Source: Bowmanella pacifica (lineage in GTDB: Bacteria > Pseudomonadota > Gammaproteobacteria > Enterobacterales > Alteromonadaceae). Taken from it: 64,000 bases of DNA. Position 1 is the first letter of the stretch; every line of letters starts with the position of its first letter. Of this stretch, positions 1 to 10,414 are shown in pieces. The translations under genes and the position numbers were made by a program. The stretch covers positions 1 through 64,000 of the forward strand of contig NZ_BMLS01000007.1 in assembly GCF_014645355.1 (NCBI RefSeq), given 5' to 3'. The notes beneath the pieces are model-generated. The model was not told the origin of the DNA and made no database searches. It was given only the letters and a program-made list of their open reading frames with translations.

Positions 1-95
1 TCTGAACGCCTCGAAGGATCGGTCAACCGATCGCTCGAATATTTCTTAACTGATCGGCATTAGGCATATGAGCCGGCTTTTCGCTTAGGTTGCTA

Positions 96-2963
96 TCAGA
101 ACTTATAAGAAGCAGTGGTGTAGAACAGACGACCAATGTTGTTATAAAGGCCTGTTGTTTCTGTAGTACCACGGGTAAAGGTAGGCAGGTCGCGATCAAA
201 CAGGTTGTCGATACCTACAGCCACCTTGATACCATTGTCGAACTGGTAGGCTGCCTGTGTGTTAGTCAGGAAATAGCTGCCATAGCCCATATTGTCACTG
301 GGATCTGGGTTGATAGCCAAATCTTGCTCGCTGTACAGCGATACGGCATCAACATACAAAGTGCGCCAAGTTGCAGACCACTCACCGTAGCTGTACCTCA
401 AACTGAAGTTAGCTTGCCACTGTGCATCACCTGCTGTACCAGCTTCTTCTTCGAACTCACCAGGTTGGTCCTGGAATGAGTAAGTACGACGAGACTCCAG
501 ATAGGTTCCCACCAACTTGGAACTCATCCGGCCACCAGCCAGATCAAAATCGTAGCCAACCTCAAAGTCAACGCCTTTGGCGGTCTGCGCTGCTACGTTT
601 TGCGCGATGGTCGTGATCAGCTTCAGTTGCTTGGTCACGGCGTCACGCTCAACCAAGTTACAGAACTGCATGTTCAGACCACTGCTAGAGTCCACACATT
701 TATTCAGAATATCCTGAGCTGCAACGCTATCAATGGCATCGTCGATATCAATTGACCAGTAGTCCAAGGTCAGGCTTAAGCCATCTACAAATTCGGGCTG
801 ATAAACCAGACCCACGGTATAGCTTTGCGACTCTTCGGCTTCCAGATCAGGGTTACCACCCAGCAGCCCTTCTACGCTGGCGCCTGGATCGTTCAGAACG
901 AAGTCCTCGGCTATACCCAGTGCCTTACAGTTCTCAACACGCGCAGCAGACTGTTTGTTGTCCAGCGAACATGGATCCTTAATGCTTCTGAAGAACGTCT
1001 GGTTCTGCGGGCCATATAATTCACCGATATTGGGTGCACGCAATGCCTCTGAGTATGTAGCACGCATTCTCAGCTCAGAATTGATCGTCCAATCCAGGCC
1101 AGCCTTCCAGCTGGTTGCAGAGCCAATAGTGCTGTAGTCTGCGTAACGTACAGCAGCATCAAACAACAACTCGTCAACAAATGGCAAGTCAGTCAAAAGC
1201 GGCGCAGAAATCTCCGCGAACACTTCCTTGACGTTAAAGTCGCCTTTCTCATACTGGAAAGCGTTGAAGAAGGTGGCACCAGTCGATGCAAATGCATCAG
1301 GAACAGATTCACTTTCTTCCTTGCGGTATTCAACACCCGCCGAGAAACCCACAAAGCCAGCAGGCAGCTCAAACAGCGCACTGTTATTTATGCTGGCGTT
1401 AAATACGGTCTGGCGAATGGTGCTGTTGCTATAAGACGTCGTGTTAATGTAGTCACGGCTTTCTTCGCTGATGCTGTTTTCGCCGAACAGGTTTACCGGC
1501 ACACAACCAGCCGCACGGGCCGCTTCATCGCGACAAACGATATCGCCATTGGCCAAACGAATTGCATCGGTGGCATTGGCAAAGTTGTCACGTACCAGGT
1601 TGTTACGGTTCCACTGCTTCAGGCGGGTTTCACCAAACAACGCATAGGTTTCATAACCCCAGTCACTGCCAAATACCCCTTCGGCACCTAGTACGAAGCG
1701 CTTGGTTTCGCGAGTATTGTCCTCTACACGGCGTCCTGCATCTTCCAGGAAGCGGTTCAGTTCCAGCGTATCCAGATTATTGGCGTCCATCAGTGCAGCC
1801 AGGCTCTCATGGATAAAGGCGTTATCACGCTGAATCAGCACCGGCGCATTGGTACCGTCATAAAATGCAGGCTGACCAATCGCCTGACCACGAGTACGCA
1901 CAAATTTGCCTTCAGCAAACAAGTTCAGCGCTTCAGATACCTCAAAGCTACCTTTGGTGTTCAGGTTCAAACGGTCAAAAGTAGGTTGCAGTTCCACATA
2001 GTTAGTCAGATTCAGGAACTCACAGTCGGTACACTTGTAGCCGGATGTATCGGGGTTACTGACATCCTGCAGGCGCACAGAGCCATCAGGATCGAAGGCA
2101 TACCAAGCACCATTTACATAAGTGTTTCCGCCGGGCAGATTGTCTACCCAACCGGTGTTGTAACGAGTAACGTTATCGGCAATACCATCGTGAATAAACA
2201 CACCATTTTCATCACGATAGTCTTTGCTGTCTGGGTTACGCACAGACATGTATGGAGTGCGGGTTTGATCGCGATCATTGGCATTCATGCCATCTTGGCT
2301 GGCATATTCAGCAGCAAAGGCGATATTACCACGACCATCGGCGAAATCTTGGCCAAAAGACAATGAGATCTTGTCGTTCTTATAAGGACCTTCTTCGGCC
2401 AGACCTTTAGTGGCAGAGAAATCAACACCTGTGATGTTCTTCTTCAGACGGAAGTTCACCACACCAGTTACCGCGTCAGCACCGTATACCGCAGAGGCAC
2501 CACCTGTGATGATCTCAACGGAGTCTAACCAGGCAGTAGGGATAGTGTTGGTATCAACGGCTGAACTGCCGGCGCTGCTGGCCACATGACGGCGACCATC
2601 AACCAGCACTAACGTACGCGCTGTTCCCATGCCACGCAGATCGAGAATACTCAGACCAGCAGTACCGATGGAACGACCTGAGTTTGCCAAAGAGAACGTG
2701 GCAGCAAGTGAAGGCAATTCATTTAGCACTTCACCAATATTCATGGCACCGGTTTCAACCAATTCCTGGCCTGAAATAACGGTTACTGGAGAAGGTGCAA
2801 TTGCACCTTCACGTAAAATCCTTGAGCCTGTTACCTGAATTTTTTCTACGGTAACCGCTGATTCATTTATATCCTGGGCGAAACTTTGTACCGAAAATCC
2901 AAATACGGCTGTCGTCGCTAATGCATAATGCACAGCACGGGAGATTCTAGAATTTGAATGCAT
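96..2963 (-). CDS. TonB-dependent outer-membrane receptor
   Basis: This 955-residue protein is a ligand-gated outer-membrane transporter energised by TonB-ExbBD. A signal peptide covers about residues 1-30, ending SFAQ. It is followed by a TonB-box/plug region with VEKIQVTGSR near residue 42 and the plug motif GGASAVYGADAVTG near 153. A long beta-barrel ends in the terminal aromatic residue typical of barrel assembly (...TASYKF). A loop contains a CTDC pair (about residue 310). The plug and barrel resemble the large Alteromonadales and Caulobacter-type receptors for oligosaccharides or peptides. The substrate cannot be read from sequence, and no neighbouring catabolic or siderophore gene points to one. 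It has its own upstream region and reads away from the fad genes. Family is confident; ligand unknown. Confidence 0.95.
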   Translation of the reverse strand: MHSNSRISRAVHYALATTAVFGFSVQSFAQDINESAVTVEKIQVTGSRILREGAIAPSPVTVISGQELVETGAMNIGEVLNELPSLAATFSLANSGRSIGTAGLSILDLRGMGTARTLVLVDGRRHVASSAGSSAVDTNTIPTAWLDSVEIITGGASAVYGADAVTGVVNFRLKKNITGVDFSATKGLAEEGPYKNDKISLSFGQDFADGRGNIAFAAEYASQDGMNANDRDQTRTPYMSVRNPDSKDYRDENGVFIHDGIADNVTRYNTGWVDNLPGGNTYVNGAWYAFDPDGSVRLQDVSNPDTSGYKCTDCEFLNLTNYVELQPTFDRLNLNTKGSFEVSEALNLFAEGKFVRTRGQAIGQPAFYDGTNAPVLIQRDNAFIHESLAALMDANNLDTLELNRFLEDAGRRVEDNTRETKRFVLGAEGVFGSDWGYETYALFGETRLKQWNRNNLVRDNFANATDAIRLANGDIVCRDEAARAAGCVPVNLFGENSISEESRDYINTTSYSNSTIRQTVFNASINNSALFELPAGFVGFSAGVEYRKEESESVPDAFASTGATFFNAFQYEKGDFNVKEVFAEISAPLLTDLPFVDELLFDAAVRYADYSTIGSATSWKAGLDWTINSELRMRATYSEALRAPNIGELYGPQNQTFFRSIKDPCSLDNKQSAARVENCKALGIAEDFVLNDPGASVEGLLGGNPDLEAEESQSYTVGLVYQPEFVDGLSLTLDYWSIDIDDAIDSVAAQDILNKCVDSSSGLNMQFCNLVERDAVTKQLKLITTIAQNVAAQTAKGVDFEVGYDFDLAGGRMSSKLVGTYLESRRTYSFQDQPGEFEEEAGTAGDAQWQANFSLRYSYGEWSATWRTLYVDAVSLYSEQDLAINPDPSDNMGYGSYFLTNTQAAYQFDNGIKVAVGIDNLFDRDLPTFTRGTTETTGLYNNIGRLFYTTASYKF

Positions 2964-3311
2964 TTAATTGTTTCCCACTTTACCACTTGAGTGAATATAT
3001 TTTCACTGTAGTTGCAGTTTTATGTAATCTGTCGTGCCCCTAAACGGGGGCGCGGATAATACGCAGCTGGGTTCAATCAGGTCAACCGATGAACAGACCG
3101 CTTGCTCAAAGAACAAGCACAGGAATACAATTAGATACAAAGCAGGAAAGGCGATTAACAACAAGTTAACCGGGATGCAAAAAGGTTAACGTTTAAAACA
3201 TAAAAAAACGGAGCTTGAATTAGCAGACCGGATACAATAATTATTCAATATTTCAGAATAATTACAACCCAATAAATATATAGAAATTTAATTTAAATTG
3301 TCGATAGAATT
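2964..3311. other. Intergenic region between TonB receptor and fadJ terminator
   Basis: About 350 AT-rich bases with no convincing gene. The half next to the receptor should hold its promoter, because the receptor reads leftward from 2963. A small GC-rich inverted repeat (CCCC...GGGG) lies near 3038-3052. I see no riboswitch or operator that I can name. Confidence 0.5.
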
Positions 3312-3340
3312 AAAAAAGCCCGCGAATAGCGGGCTTTTTT
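3312..3340 (-). terminator. Intrinsic terminator after fadJ
   Basis: A GCCCGC/GCGGGC stem is flanked by six A on one side and six T on the other, two bases past the fadJ stop codon. On the minus strand it ends in a U-run, so it should end the fadI-fadJ transcript. The A/T symmetry also allows function in the other direction. Confidence 0.9.
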
Positions 3341-3342
3341 AA

Positions 3343-5466
3343 TTAAGAATAAAAACTACGATTCTGTTCCATCATTTCTTTTAATAATGGTGCGGGGGTA
3401 AATTTATCTCCATATAAACCCTGGTAATGTTCTAAACGTGCCACCACATGGTTAATCCCCAAGCTATCCATATAACGGAAGGGGCCGCCCAGGAAGGGAG
3501 GGAAACCTATACCAAAAATGGCACCGATATCACCGTCTCTGGCGTTGCGAATCACACCTTCAGCCAAACACATGGCTGCTTCATTGAGCATCAGTAGCAC
3601 GCAGCGCTCTGAGATCTGATCATGACTGAACTTTTGTGACGGGCTGATGCCAAGCAAGCTGTAGACACTCTCATCCACCTCTTTACCCGGCTTCTTGCCA
3701 CTATATTGATACAAGCCACGCTTATTCTTTTTGCCCTTTCGATCGTCGGCCAGTAACTTGTCAAACGCTTCCGGAGCACGGAAACGCTCGCCAAGCTCTG
3801 CCACCAGAATTGGGGAAATCTTGGCGCCAATATCAATACCTACTTCATCTAGCAGCTTCATCGGTCCCACCGGGAAACCGAAGTTCAGTAGCGCTTGGTC
3901 AATCTGCTCAATAGGCTCACCCGCCAGCAACACACAAGCCGCTTCGTTCATGTATGGTGCCAGAATACGGTTCACATAGAATCCTGCGCCATCTTTTACC
4001 ACAATAGGGGTTTTCCCCTGCTTACGGGCAAAGTCGACGGTGGTTGAGATAGTCGCATCCGAGGTACCGGCATGGGGAATCACCTCTGCCAAAGGCATTT
4101 TATCCACCGGCGAGAAATAATGCAGACCAATCACCTGCTCTGGCTTAGCCGCCTTAGCCGCAATCTGGCCAATAGGAATAGACGAGGTATTCGTGGCAAA
4201 AATCGTCTGCGCACCGGCATTGGCTTCAATATCTGCCACCATTTGCTGTTTCAGTGATAAGTCCTCAAATACCGCTTCAACCACAATATCCGCATCCGCA
4301 AAGCCCGAATAGTCCGTACTGCCGGTCAAAAGTGCCAACTGCTTCTGCATCTCAGATTTGCGCATAAAACGACGCTTAACCTTCTTGATCAGCAGGTCGT
4401 AGCTGTACTTCATGGCATTGGCAATGCCTTCACTGCGAATGTCTTTGATGCGCACTGGCAGTCCTGCTTTGCTTGAAGTGACATAGGCAATACCACCGCC
4501 CATCAAGCCTCCGCCCAGTACAGCGGTTTTCTTCACTTTAGCCGGCGCCACGCCTTCTACACCCGTTTCTTTTTTCATCTCTGTGGTGGCAAAGAAGATA
4601 TTGCGCAATTGCTTTGACTCTGGCGTCATCACCAAGTCGCCAAAATGGCGGGCTTCCATCTCGTAGCCTCGGCTACCACTGACCCCCGCCTCGATACAAT
4701 CGATAATACGCTCGGGAGCCGGATAATTTCCACGGGTCTTACTGCGGGTTTGTTTGCGTGCCTGGCTGAACAGGAAATTGCGCCCAAAGGGGGTACGCTC
4801 CAGCGCCTGCCCCACCAGGTTCAGCTTAGGTGGCTGACGCTTTGGCTTAGCTTTTTTAGCAAACTGGATGGCCACATCCATCAAAATAGAAAGCGGTACA
4901 GCATCATCCACCAGGCCGTCCTTCTTCGCTTGCTTGGCACGTAATTGCTTGCCGGTCAGCATCATGGTCATGGCTTTTTGGATACCCACCAGCTTGGGCA
5001 AACGTTGTGTGCCGCCGCTACCGGGCAGTAAACCAAGCTGCACTTCCGGCAGGCCCATTACGGTTTTGTCGTCCAGACTACAAATACGATAATGACAGCA
5101 TAGCGCTAGTTCCAGTCCGCCCCCCAGCGCCGGGCCATGAATGGCCGCCACCACAGGGATCTTCATATTTTCGATGCGCGCAAACATCTGTTGTCCAGAC
5201 CTGGACAAGGCAACCGCATCTTCGGCACTCTGGCAGGCTGCCAGCATACTGATATCAGCACCGGCGACAAAGGAGCTGGCTTTACCGCTGGCCAGCACCA
5301 GACCTTTGATACTGCTGTCTTTTTCAATCTCATCAAGCTGTACCGCGATCTGCTCAGCAAACTCGGCTTTCAGCGTGTTCATGCTCTCGCCCGGTACATC
5401 CATAGTCAGAATCGCAATACCGTCGTCCCGGCGGTTGAGGGAAAATGCGCTGGTTACGTCTGTCAT
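3343..5466 (-). CDS. fadJ: Fatty-acid oxidation complex alpha subunit (FadJ type)
   Basis: This 707-residue bifunctional enzyme has enoyl-CoA hydratase and 3-hydroxyacyl-CoA dehydrogenase activities of beta-oxidation. The N-terminal crotonase domain (about 1-190) shows the oxyanion glycines in [13 protein letters not shown], and the two catalytic glutamates fall at about E119 and E141 ([15 protein letters not shown]). The dehydrogenase part begins with the NAD-binding loop [12 protein letters not shown] near 315 and carries the catalytic His in [13 protein letters not shown] near 448. Two C-terminal helical domains follow. Length matches FadJ (about 710). It starts 10 bases after the fadI stop with a strong AAGGAG site, so fadI-fadJ form one operon and their products should form the FadIJ complex. 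Confidence 0.95.
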   Translation of the reverse strand: MTDVTSAFSLNRRDDGIAILTMDVPGESMNTLKAEFAEQIAVQLDEIEKDSSIKGLVLASGKASSFVAGADISMLAACQSAEDAVALSRSGQQMFARIENMKIPVVAAIHGPALGGGLELALCCHYRICSLDDKTVMGLPEVQLGLLPGSGGTQRLPKLVGIQKAMTMMLTGKQLRAKQAKKDGLVDDAVPLSILMDVAIQFAKKAKPKRQPPKLNLVGQALERTPFGRNFLFSQARKQTRSKTRGNYPAPERIIDCIEAGVSGSRGYEMEARHFGDLVMTPESKQLRNIFFATTEMKKETGVEGVAPAKVKKTAVLGGGLMGGGIAYVTSSKAGLPVRIKDIRSEGIANAMKYSYDLLIKKVKRRFMRKSEMQKQLALLTGSTDYSGFADADIVVEAVFEDLSLKQQMVADIEANAGAQTIFATNTSSIPIGQIAAKAAKPEQVIGLHYFSPVDKMPLAEVIPHAGTSDATISTTVDFARKQGKTPIVVKDGAGFYVNRILAPYMNEAACVLLAGEPIEQIDQALLNFGFPVGPMKLLDEVGIDIGAKISPILVAELGERFRAPEAFDKLLADDRKGKKNKRGLYQYSGKKPGKEVDESVYSLLGISPSQKFSHDQISERCVLLMLNEAAMCLAEGVIRNARDGDIGAIFGIGFPPFLGGPFRYMDSLGINHVVARLEHYQGLYGDKFTPAPLLKEMMEQNRSFYS

Positions 5467-5476
5467 ATTCTTCTCC

Positions 5477-6802
5477 TTATTCCGTTTCCAGGATCATGGC
5501 TGCGCCCAGACCACCCGCCGCACAAGCAGTGACCAGACCGGTACCGCCACCACGACGATTCAGCTCATTGAGCATCTGGGTGATCATACGAGTACCAGTT
5601 GCGGCAAAGGGGTGACCATAAGCAATGGAACTCCCCATCACATTAAATTTATCCATGTCCATCTCGCCGATAGCTTTATCCCGGCCCAGCTTCTCCTTAG
5701 CGAAGGTATCACTGGCAAACATTTTCAGGTTAGCCAAGGTTTGTGCGGCAAAGGCTTCATGCATTTCAATCAAGGTCAGGTCACTAAGGTTCATACCTGC
5801 TCGACTCAGGGCAATTGGCGTGGCATAGGACGGCCCCATCAGCATATCCTCCCAGACATCAATAGCGGCGAACGCATAGCTGCGAATATAGCCCAGCGGC
5901 TTATAGCCCATGGCCTTGGCGCGGCTTTCCGTCATCATTAACACAGCCGATGCACCATCGGTTAACGGCGTCGCGTTGGCGGCCGTTACCGTGCCATATT
6001 TGCGGTCAAATACCGGGCGCAACTTGGCGTAGCCTTCCAGGCTGGAGTCAAAACGAATATTGTTATCTTTTTCCAAGGCGCCTTTGTAAGGCTCGGCATA
6101 GGCCGTCATCACTTCAGCGCTCAGTTTGCCGTCTTCCCAGCTCTTCGCGGCATTCACATGTGAGCGATGGGCCAATGCATCCTGATCTTCACGGCGAATT
6201 TGGTGCGTCTTAGCCATTTGCTCAGCAGTATCGCCCATGGACAGTCCGGTGGAATATTCGGCCACAGCGGGAGGTACCGGCAGCAAGTCTTTTAAGCCCA
6301 GACGTTTAATCACGTTCCATTTTTGGCCAAAGGTTTTGGTCTTCTGTAAGTCAACCAGCGCTCGCGCCAGGTTTTTAGACACCCCGATAGGTGATACCGA
6401 GGTGGAGTCCGCGCCGCCAGCCACACCAACCTGAATATTGCCCGCCATCATAGACTCAGCAATGTTCACTGTAGCTTGGAAACTGGTCGCGCAGGCTCGG
6501 GACACACTGTAGGCATCGGTATGCACATTCATGCCAGTGCCCAGTACAATTTCACGGGCAATATTTGGCGCTTCTGGCATCTGCACAACCTGGCCATACA
6601 CCATTTGCTCCACTTCACGGGGATCCAGGTTATTGCGAACCAGCATCTCATTTACCACCATTTTTCCTAAATCCACGGCAGGCACGCCATGGAAGTAGGT
6701 GGCCATTTTGGCAAATGGAGTGCGAAGACCGGCCACAATGGCGATACGATCTCCGCTACGCGTCGTCACATTGCGAGTGACGGAAGAAGTGTTACCTGGC
6801 AT
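5477..6802 (-). CDS. fadI: Acetyl-CoA C-acyltransferase (3-ketoacyl-CoA thiolase, FadI)
   Basis: This 441-residue thiolase performs the last step of beta-oxidation, splitting 3-ketoacyl-CoA with CoA. The nucleophilic Cys is C104 in SRACATSFQ. The catalytic His is near 397 in [10 protein letters not shown] and the second Cys near 427 in [11 protein letters not shown]. Length and the inserted loops match FadI (about 436 residues) rather than the shorter FadA. The ATG at 6802 has AAGGAA upstream. It is first in the fadI-fadJ operon. A palindromic FadR-type operator lies just before it at 6816-6832, which implies repression in the absence of long-chain acyl-CoA. Confidence 0.95.
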   Translation of the reverse strand: MPGNTSSVTRNVTTRSGDRIAIVAGLRTPFAKMATYFHGVPAVDLGKMVVNEMLVRNNLDPREVEQMVYGQVVQMPEAPNIAREIVLGTGMNVHTDAYSVSRACATSFQATVNIAESMMAGNIQVGVAGGADSTSVSPIGVSKNLARALVDLQKTKTFGQKWNVIKRLGLKDLLPVPPAVAEYSTGLSMGDTAEQMAKTHQIRREDQDALAHRSHVNAAKSWEDGKLSAEVMTAYAEPYKGALEKDNNIRFDSSLEGYAKLRPVFDRKYGTVTAANATPLTDGASAVLMMTESRAKAMGYKPLGYIRSYAFAAIDVWEDMLMGPSYATPIALSRAGMNLSDLTLIEMHEAFAAQTLANLKMFASDTFAKEKLGRDKAIGEMDMDKFNVMGSSIAYGHPFAATGTRMITQMLNELNRRGGGTGLVTACAAGGLGAAMILETE

Positions 6803-6815
6803 TCTGTTTCCTTTT

Positions 6816-6832
6816 AGTGGTCAGACCTGTTT
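6816..6832. promoter_or_regulatory. Probable FadR operator of fadIJ
   Basis: The 17-base stretch AGTGGTCAGACCTGTTT contains the palindromic core TGGTCAGACC, as in the enterobacterial FadR consensus (ACTGGTCNGACNTGTT type). It starts 14 bases upstream of the fadI ATG, where bound FadR would block transcription. The sequence match is direct; binding by FadR is inference. Confidence 0.75.
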
Positions 6833-6923
6833 GGCTGGATTGTACTCTTTGCCGAGCAAATTTCAAATTCTAGCCCATAGACAGCAATGTGACACTCTTG
6901 ATGCCAAAGCTAAAATATTGAAT

Positions 6924-8534
6924 TTATAGATAGTTTTGCTTTATTAGCGCAGCCGCTTTTTCTGCGATCATAATAGTTGGGGCATTGGTATTGCCACCGA
7001 TCAGGGTAGGCATAACCGATGCGTCCACCACCCTTAATCCTTGCACGCCTCTTACTTTCAGCTCAGGACAGACAACAGTCAGCGGCGATTGTGGGTTACC
7101 CATCCGACAGGTACCTACAGGGTGATAAATGGTTTCTGCTTTGTCTTTGATAAAATCCAGCAAGGCTTCATCAGACTGCACGGCCGTTCCCGGCAACCAC
7201 TCCTGAGGCTGATATTGATCAAATACCGGCTGACTCAGAATCCGTCTGGCCAGCTTGACACCATCCAACATAGCCTGCCTGTCATCTTGGTGGCTTAAGT
7301 AGCGCGGATCCAATAACGGCGACACTGCAGGATCGGTAGTTTTCAAACGCACCGTACCGCGACTTTTCGGGTACAAGTAACAAATATGCAAACCATACCC
7401 ATATCCCCAGGCTAAATGCCGACCATGATCCTGCAAAATAGCAGGCAAAAAATGCATCTGTAAATCCGGCAGTCCGCTTGCCAACGTGCTGCTGGCAAAA
7501 CCGCCAGCTTCAGCAATGTTACTGGACATCAAACCACGGTGGCCACGCAAATACTGCCACAGTCCCTGCAAATACTCGGGCACTGCCCCAGGCGCTACCC
7601 CATAACCGGCCATTTTATTAGTACGGCATTGCACAATAGCATCCAGGTGATCCTGCAAATTTTCCCCCACCCCTGGACTATCTACCTCGACCTTGATACC
7701 AACGCTGTCTAAATGCGCGGCCGGGCCGACCCCAGACAACATCAATAACTGGGGGGAATTAATCGCCCCTGCGCTTAACAGTACTTCTTTGTTCGCATAG
7801 ATCTGACGGCATTGGCCATGCTGCGTAAACTCCACCCCCACTGCCCGGCCATCCTTAAGCAAGACTCGCCTAACCAAGCCAGAAGTCATAATTGTCAGAT
7901 TTGACCGTTGCTTAGCCTGACTTAGATAAGCTTTAGCACTAGAGCAGCGCTGCCCTTGTTGTTGCGTTACCTGATAGGCCCCTACCCCCTCGCGCATATC
8001 ACGGTTAAAGTCGCTCAGCTCGCTCAACCCAGCCTCTACGCCAGCCCGAACAAAGTCCTGGCTAAGTTGGCTAATATGGCGTAAATCACTGACCGTCAGC
8101 GGGCCCCCCACGCCATGCCAGACATCTTCGCCGCGCTGCTGATCTTCTGCCTTTTTAAAGTAGGGTAAAACCGACTGCCAATCCCAGCCTTCAGCGCCAA
8201 GCGCCTGCCACTGGTCATAATCCTCTTGGGCACCGCGGATATAGCACATGGCATTTACCGAGCTTGAGCCACCTAATGTTTTGCCTCTGGGCCAATACAA
8301 AGCGCGATTGTTTAGTTCGACCTGGGGTTGGGTGTAGTAGTTCCAGTTGATGCCGCGAAATCGGCATAATAGTGCCAAACCAAAGGGAATATGAATAAGG
8401 GGGTTGCTGTCGGGTTTACCCGCCTCAAGCAAGCACACCTGCCAGGCCGGGTTTTCCGACAACCGGGCGGCCAGTGCGGCCCCTGCCGACCCCGCGCCAA
8501 CGACAATAAAGTCAAATTGATTTGCTTGTGTCAT
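6924..8534 (-). CDS. GMC-family FAD-dependent oxidoreductase (choline/alcohol dehydrogenase-like)
   Basis: This 536-residue GMC oxidoreductase oxidises an alcohol to an aldehyde using FAD. The Rossmann motif VVGAGSAGAALAARL lies at residues 11-25. The GMC signature near 85-95 reads RGKTLGGSSSVNAM, and the second signature is GAINSPQLLMLSGVGP. The active-site His is about H471 (HPVGTCRMG) and the partner Asn lies in GGNTNAPT near 515. The length fits choline/long-chain alcohol dehydrogenases, but BetA partners (betB, betI) are absent. The lipid-rich surroundings make a fatty alcohol or other alkanol as plausible as choline. It lies 183 bases after the HMG-CoA reductase on the same strand. Substrate unresolved. 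Confidence 0.9.
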   Translation of the reverse strand: MTQANQFDFIVVGAGSAGAALAARLSENPAWQVCLLEAGKPDSNPLIHIPFGLALLCRFRGINWNYYTQPQVELNNRALYWPRGKTLGGSSSVNAMCYIRGAQEDYDQWQALGAEGWDWQSVLPYFKKAEDQQRGEDVWHGVGGPLTVSDLRHISQLSQDFVRAGVEAGLSELSDFNRDMREGVGAYQVTQQQGQRCSSAKAYLSQAKQRSNLTIMTSGLVRRVLLKDGRAVGVEFTQHGQCRQIYANKEVLLSAGAINSPQLLMLSGVGPAAHLDSVGIKVEVDSPGVGENLQDHLDAIVQCRTNKMAGYGVAPGAVPEYLQGLWQYLRGHRGLMSSNIAEAGGFASSTLASGLPDLQMHFLPAILQDHGRHLAWGYGYGLHICYLYPKSRGTVRLKTTDPAVSPLLDPRYLSHQDDRQAMLDGVKLARRILSQPVFDQYQPQEWLPGTAVQSDEALLDFIKDKAETIYHPVGTCRMGNPQSPLTVVCPELKVRGVQGLRVVDASVMPTLIGGNTNAPTIMIAEKAAALIKQNYL

Positions 8535-8716
8535 GGCCTGATTCGCTCATCTTTGCACTACTACACATCGTACCAGTGAGTCTATCAAAGAAGTTCTGCC
8601 AACCGCACCCGAAGATTGGACATTTAGTCAACAACCCGTCGATTATGTATCCATAACAAGACAGCAAGATGACCGCCAAGCGGCCAGACCATGACACCCA
8701 CCAAGCGTTACCTAAA

Positions 8717-10261
8717 CTAACGGTTACGCCCATATTGTTCGTGGGAGGACACCCAATCAGAGGACGATATCGCTGAGGCCAGCGAGATCTCGCCGGCCAG
8801 GGCCACCGCACCAATAATTTCTGCCAACTTGTACACCCGGTCGCGCCCATAACAGCCCAGTAATTCCAGGCATTCACGCTGAGTACCAATGCCCGTGCCG
8901 CCACCATGAGTGGCGACAATCAAAGACGGGATGGTCAAGGACAAATACAGATCGCCGTCATCGGTCAGCTCACTGTATAAAATGCCCGCCGACGACTCAG
9001 ACACGTTAGCCACATCCTGCCCTGTGGCAATAAACATGGCAGTAATACCATTGGGTGAATGCAAACCGGTGTTATTCACCCCCGATAGAAATGAGCCTAC
9101 GCCAGCGACCCGGCCGTGGTAGTCAATTTGCTTAGGATCCACCCGCATCACTTCCAGTAAGTGCTCGCGCTTAATGGTGACCTCACTGGTTACCCGCTTG
9201 CCACGGGTGCGCATAATATTGATATGGGAGGCTTTTTTATCTGTGGCAAAGTTAGACTCCAGATAAAAATTCTGGATGCCGGGATAATGATCTAATATCC
9301 AGCCGCAGGCCGCAAACGTCGCTCTTCCCACCATATTTTGTCCAGCGGCATCGCCAGTTCTGAAGTTAAAGCGCAGGAAGGCAAATTTGTTCGACAAAAA
9401 ATGGTCAATGTAAGTCAACTTAGCCACCGACGAAGTGGCTTCCGCTTCGTGACGAATGCTGTCCATATGCTCTTTTACCCACTGCACAAAGTCCCTGGCG
9501 CCCCGGGCATCTTCAAACACAAATACCGGCGCCCGCTGCATGGCATCATCCACCACCGTACTTTTTACCCCACCACTCATATTTAGCAGCTTCATCCCGC
9601 GATTGTAGGACGCCACCAAGGTGCCCTCTGTGGTAGCCAGCGGGATCATAAATTCGCCGTGGGCATGCTCTCCCTGAATATGGAAAGGCCCCGCTATACC
9701 AATTGGTACCTGGGCGACACCAATAAAGTTCTCGATATTACCGCGCAAACTCTGAGGGTCGATACTGAACTTGGCGATATGCTCAATACCCGCGCCGCTA
9801 AATTCTGCATAAAAACGCTGGCGCTGCTTGATAATGTCCTCGCCGTAATCATCGCTATCAGAACGCGGAATTTTATTGGGGTTTGCTTCCTCTTCGGTGG
9901 CTACATCATCCACCTCGAAGGTCAACACACCAAAAGGCAGGGCGCGGAAGCTGACATGGATCCTGTGCTTTTGCTGAGCAACAGGGGTGAAGTCATCAAC
10001 AAACACTGACAAGCTGGCCCGCAATGGGAAATCATGCGTCCCCATGCTATTAAACTCACTTAACGGCAGGCATTGTCCGTCTGCTAGTTGTAAACGAATC
10101 TTACCCGAGGCGATGGGCTTATCATCAATACGTATATCCAGCACCTCATGCACCAGCGCGTCTTTCAGGCGGTTTTTCAGTGAAAAACGCACGCCGCTGC
10201 CATGCAGCGTCAGGCTGCCCCGGTTGTACAGTTGCTTGAGAAGAATACTAGGAATAAACAT
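8717..10261 (-). CDS. Hydroxymethylglutaryl-CoA reductase, class I-like, with extra N-terminal domain
   Basis: This 514-residue enzyme is predicted to reduce HMG-CoA to mevalonate. Catalytic elements are all visible: ENFIGVAQVPIGIAGP (177-192), Glu212 in TTEGTLVAS, the lysine in ATDKKASHIN (about 342), Asp304 in GDAAGQNM, the nucleotide-binding GGGTGIGTQ (453-461) and the C-terminal catalytic His507 in SSHEQYGRN. TDKK and the C-terminal SH..YGRN resemble class I enzymes rather than class II MvaA. Residues 1-150 form a domain I do not recognise. No mevalonate kinase or other lower-pathway gene is in the window, so whether it feeds isoprenoids or runs in reverse is open. Confidence 0.9.
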   Translation of the reverse strand: MFIPSILLKQLYNRGSLTLHGSGVRFSLKNRLKDALVHEVLDIRIDDKPIASGKIRLQLADGQCLPLSEFNSMGTHDFPLRASLSVFVDDFTPVAQQKHRIHVSFRALPFGVLTFEVDDVATEEEANPNKIPRSDSDDYGEDIIKQRQRFYAEFSGAGIEHIAKFSIDPQSLRGNIENFIGVAQVPIGIAGPFHIQGEHAHGEFMIPLATTEGTLVASYNRGMKLLNMSGGVKSTVVDDAMQRAPVFVFEDARGARDFVQWVKEHMDSIRHEAEATSSVAKLTYIDHFLSNKFAFLRFNFRTGDAAGQNMVGRATFAACGWILDHYPGIQNFYLESNFATDKKASHINIMRTRGKRVTSEVTIKREHLLEVMRVDPKQIDYHGRVAGVGSFLSGVNNTGLHSPNGITAMFIATGQDVANVSESSAGILYSELTDDGDLYLSLTIPSLIVATHGGGTGIGTQRECLELLGCYGRDRVYKLAEIIGAVALAGEISLASAISSSDWVSSHEQYGRNR

Positions 10262-10414
10262 CTGCGCTTGCTCCAGTTATTATTATTCGCCATCCTGATA
10301 AGCCCGAGGCAAACGAACCTATCTTTTTGCTAACAACTATTGTTGATAAACTGCACAAAATCCACCCTAGCTGTATTATTTCTACTTGAATAACAGTGGC
10401 TTGAAAAACCACCT

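Noticed and set aside
1809-2366. 185-codon plus-strand frame inside the TonB receptor gene
   Set aside because: Antisense to the receptor; no ribosome site or family resemblance.
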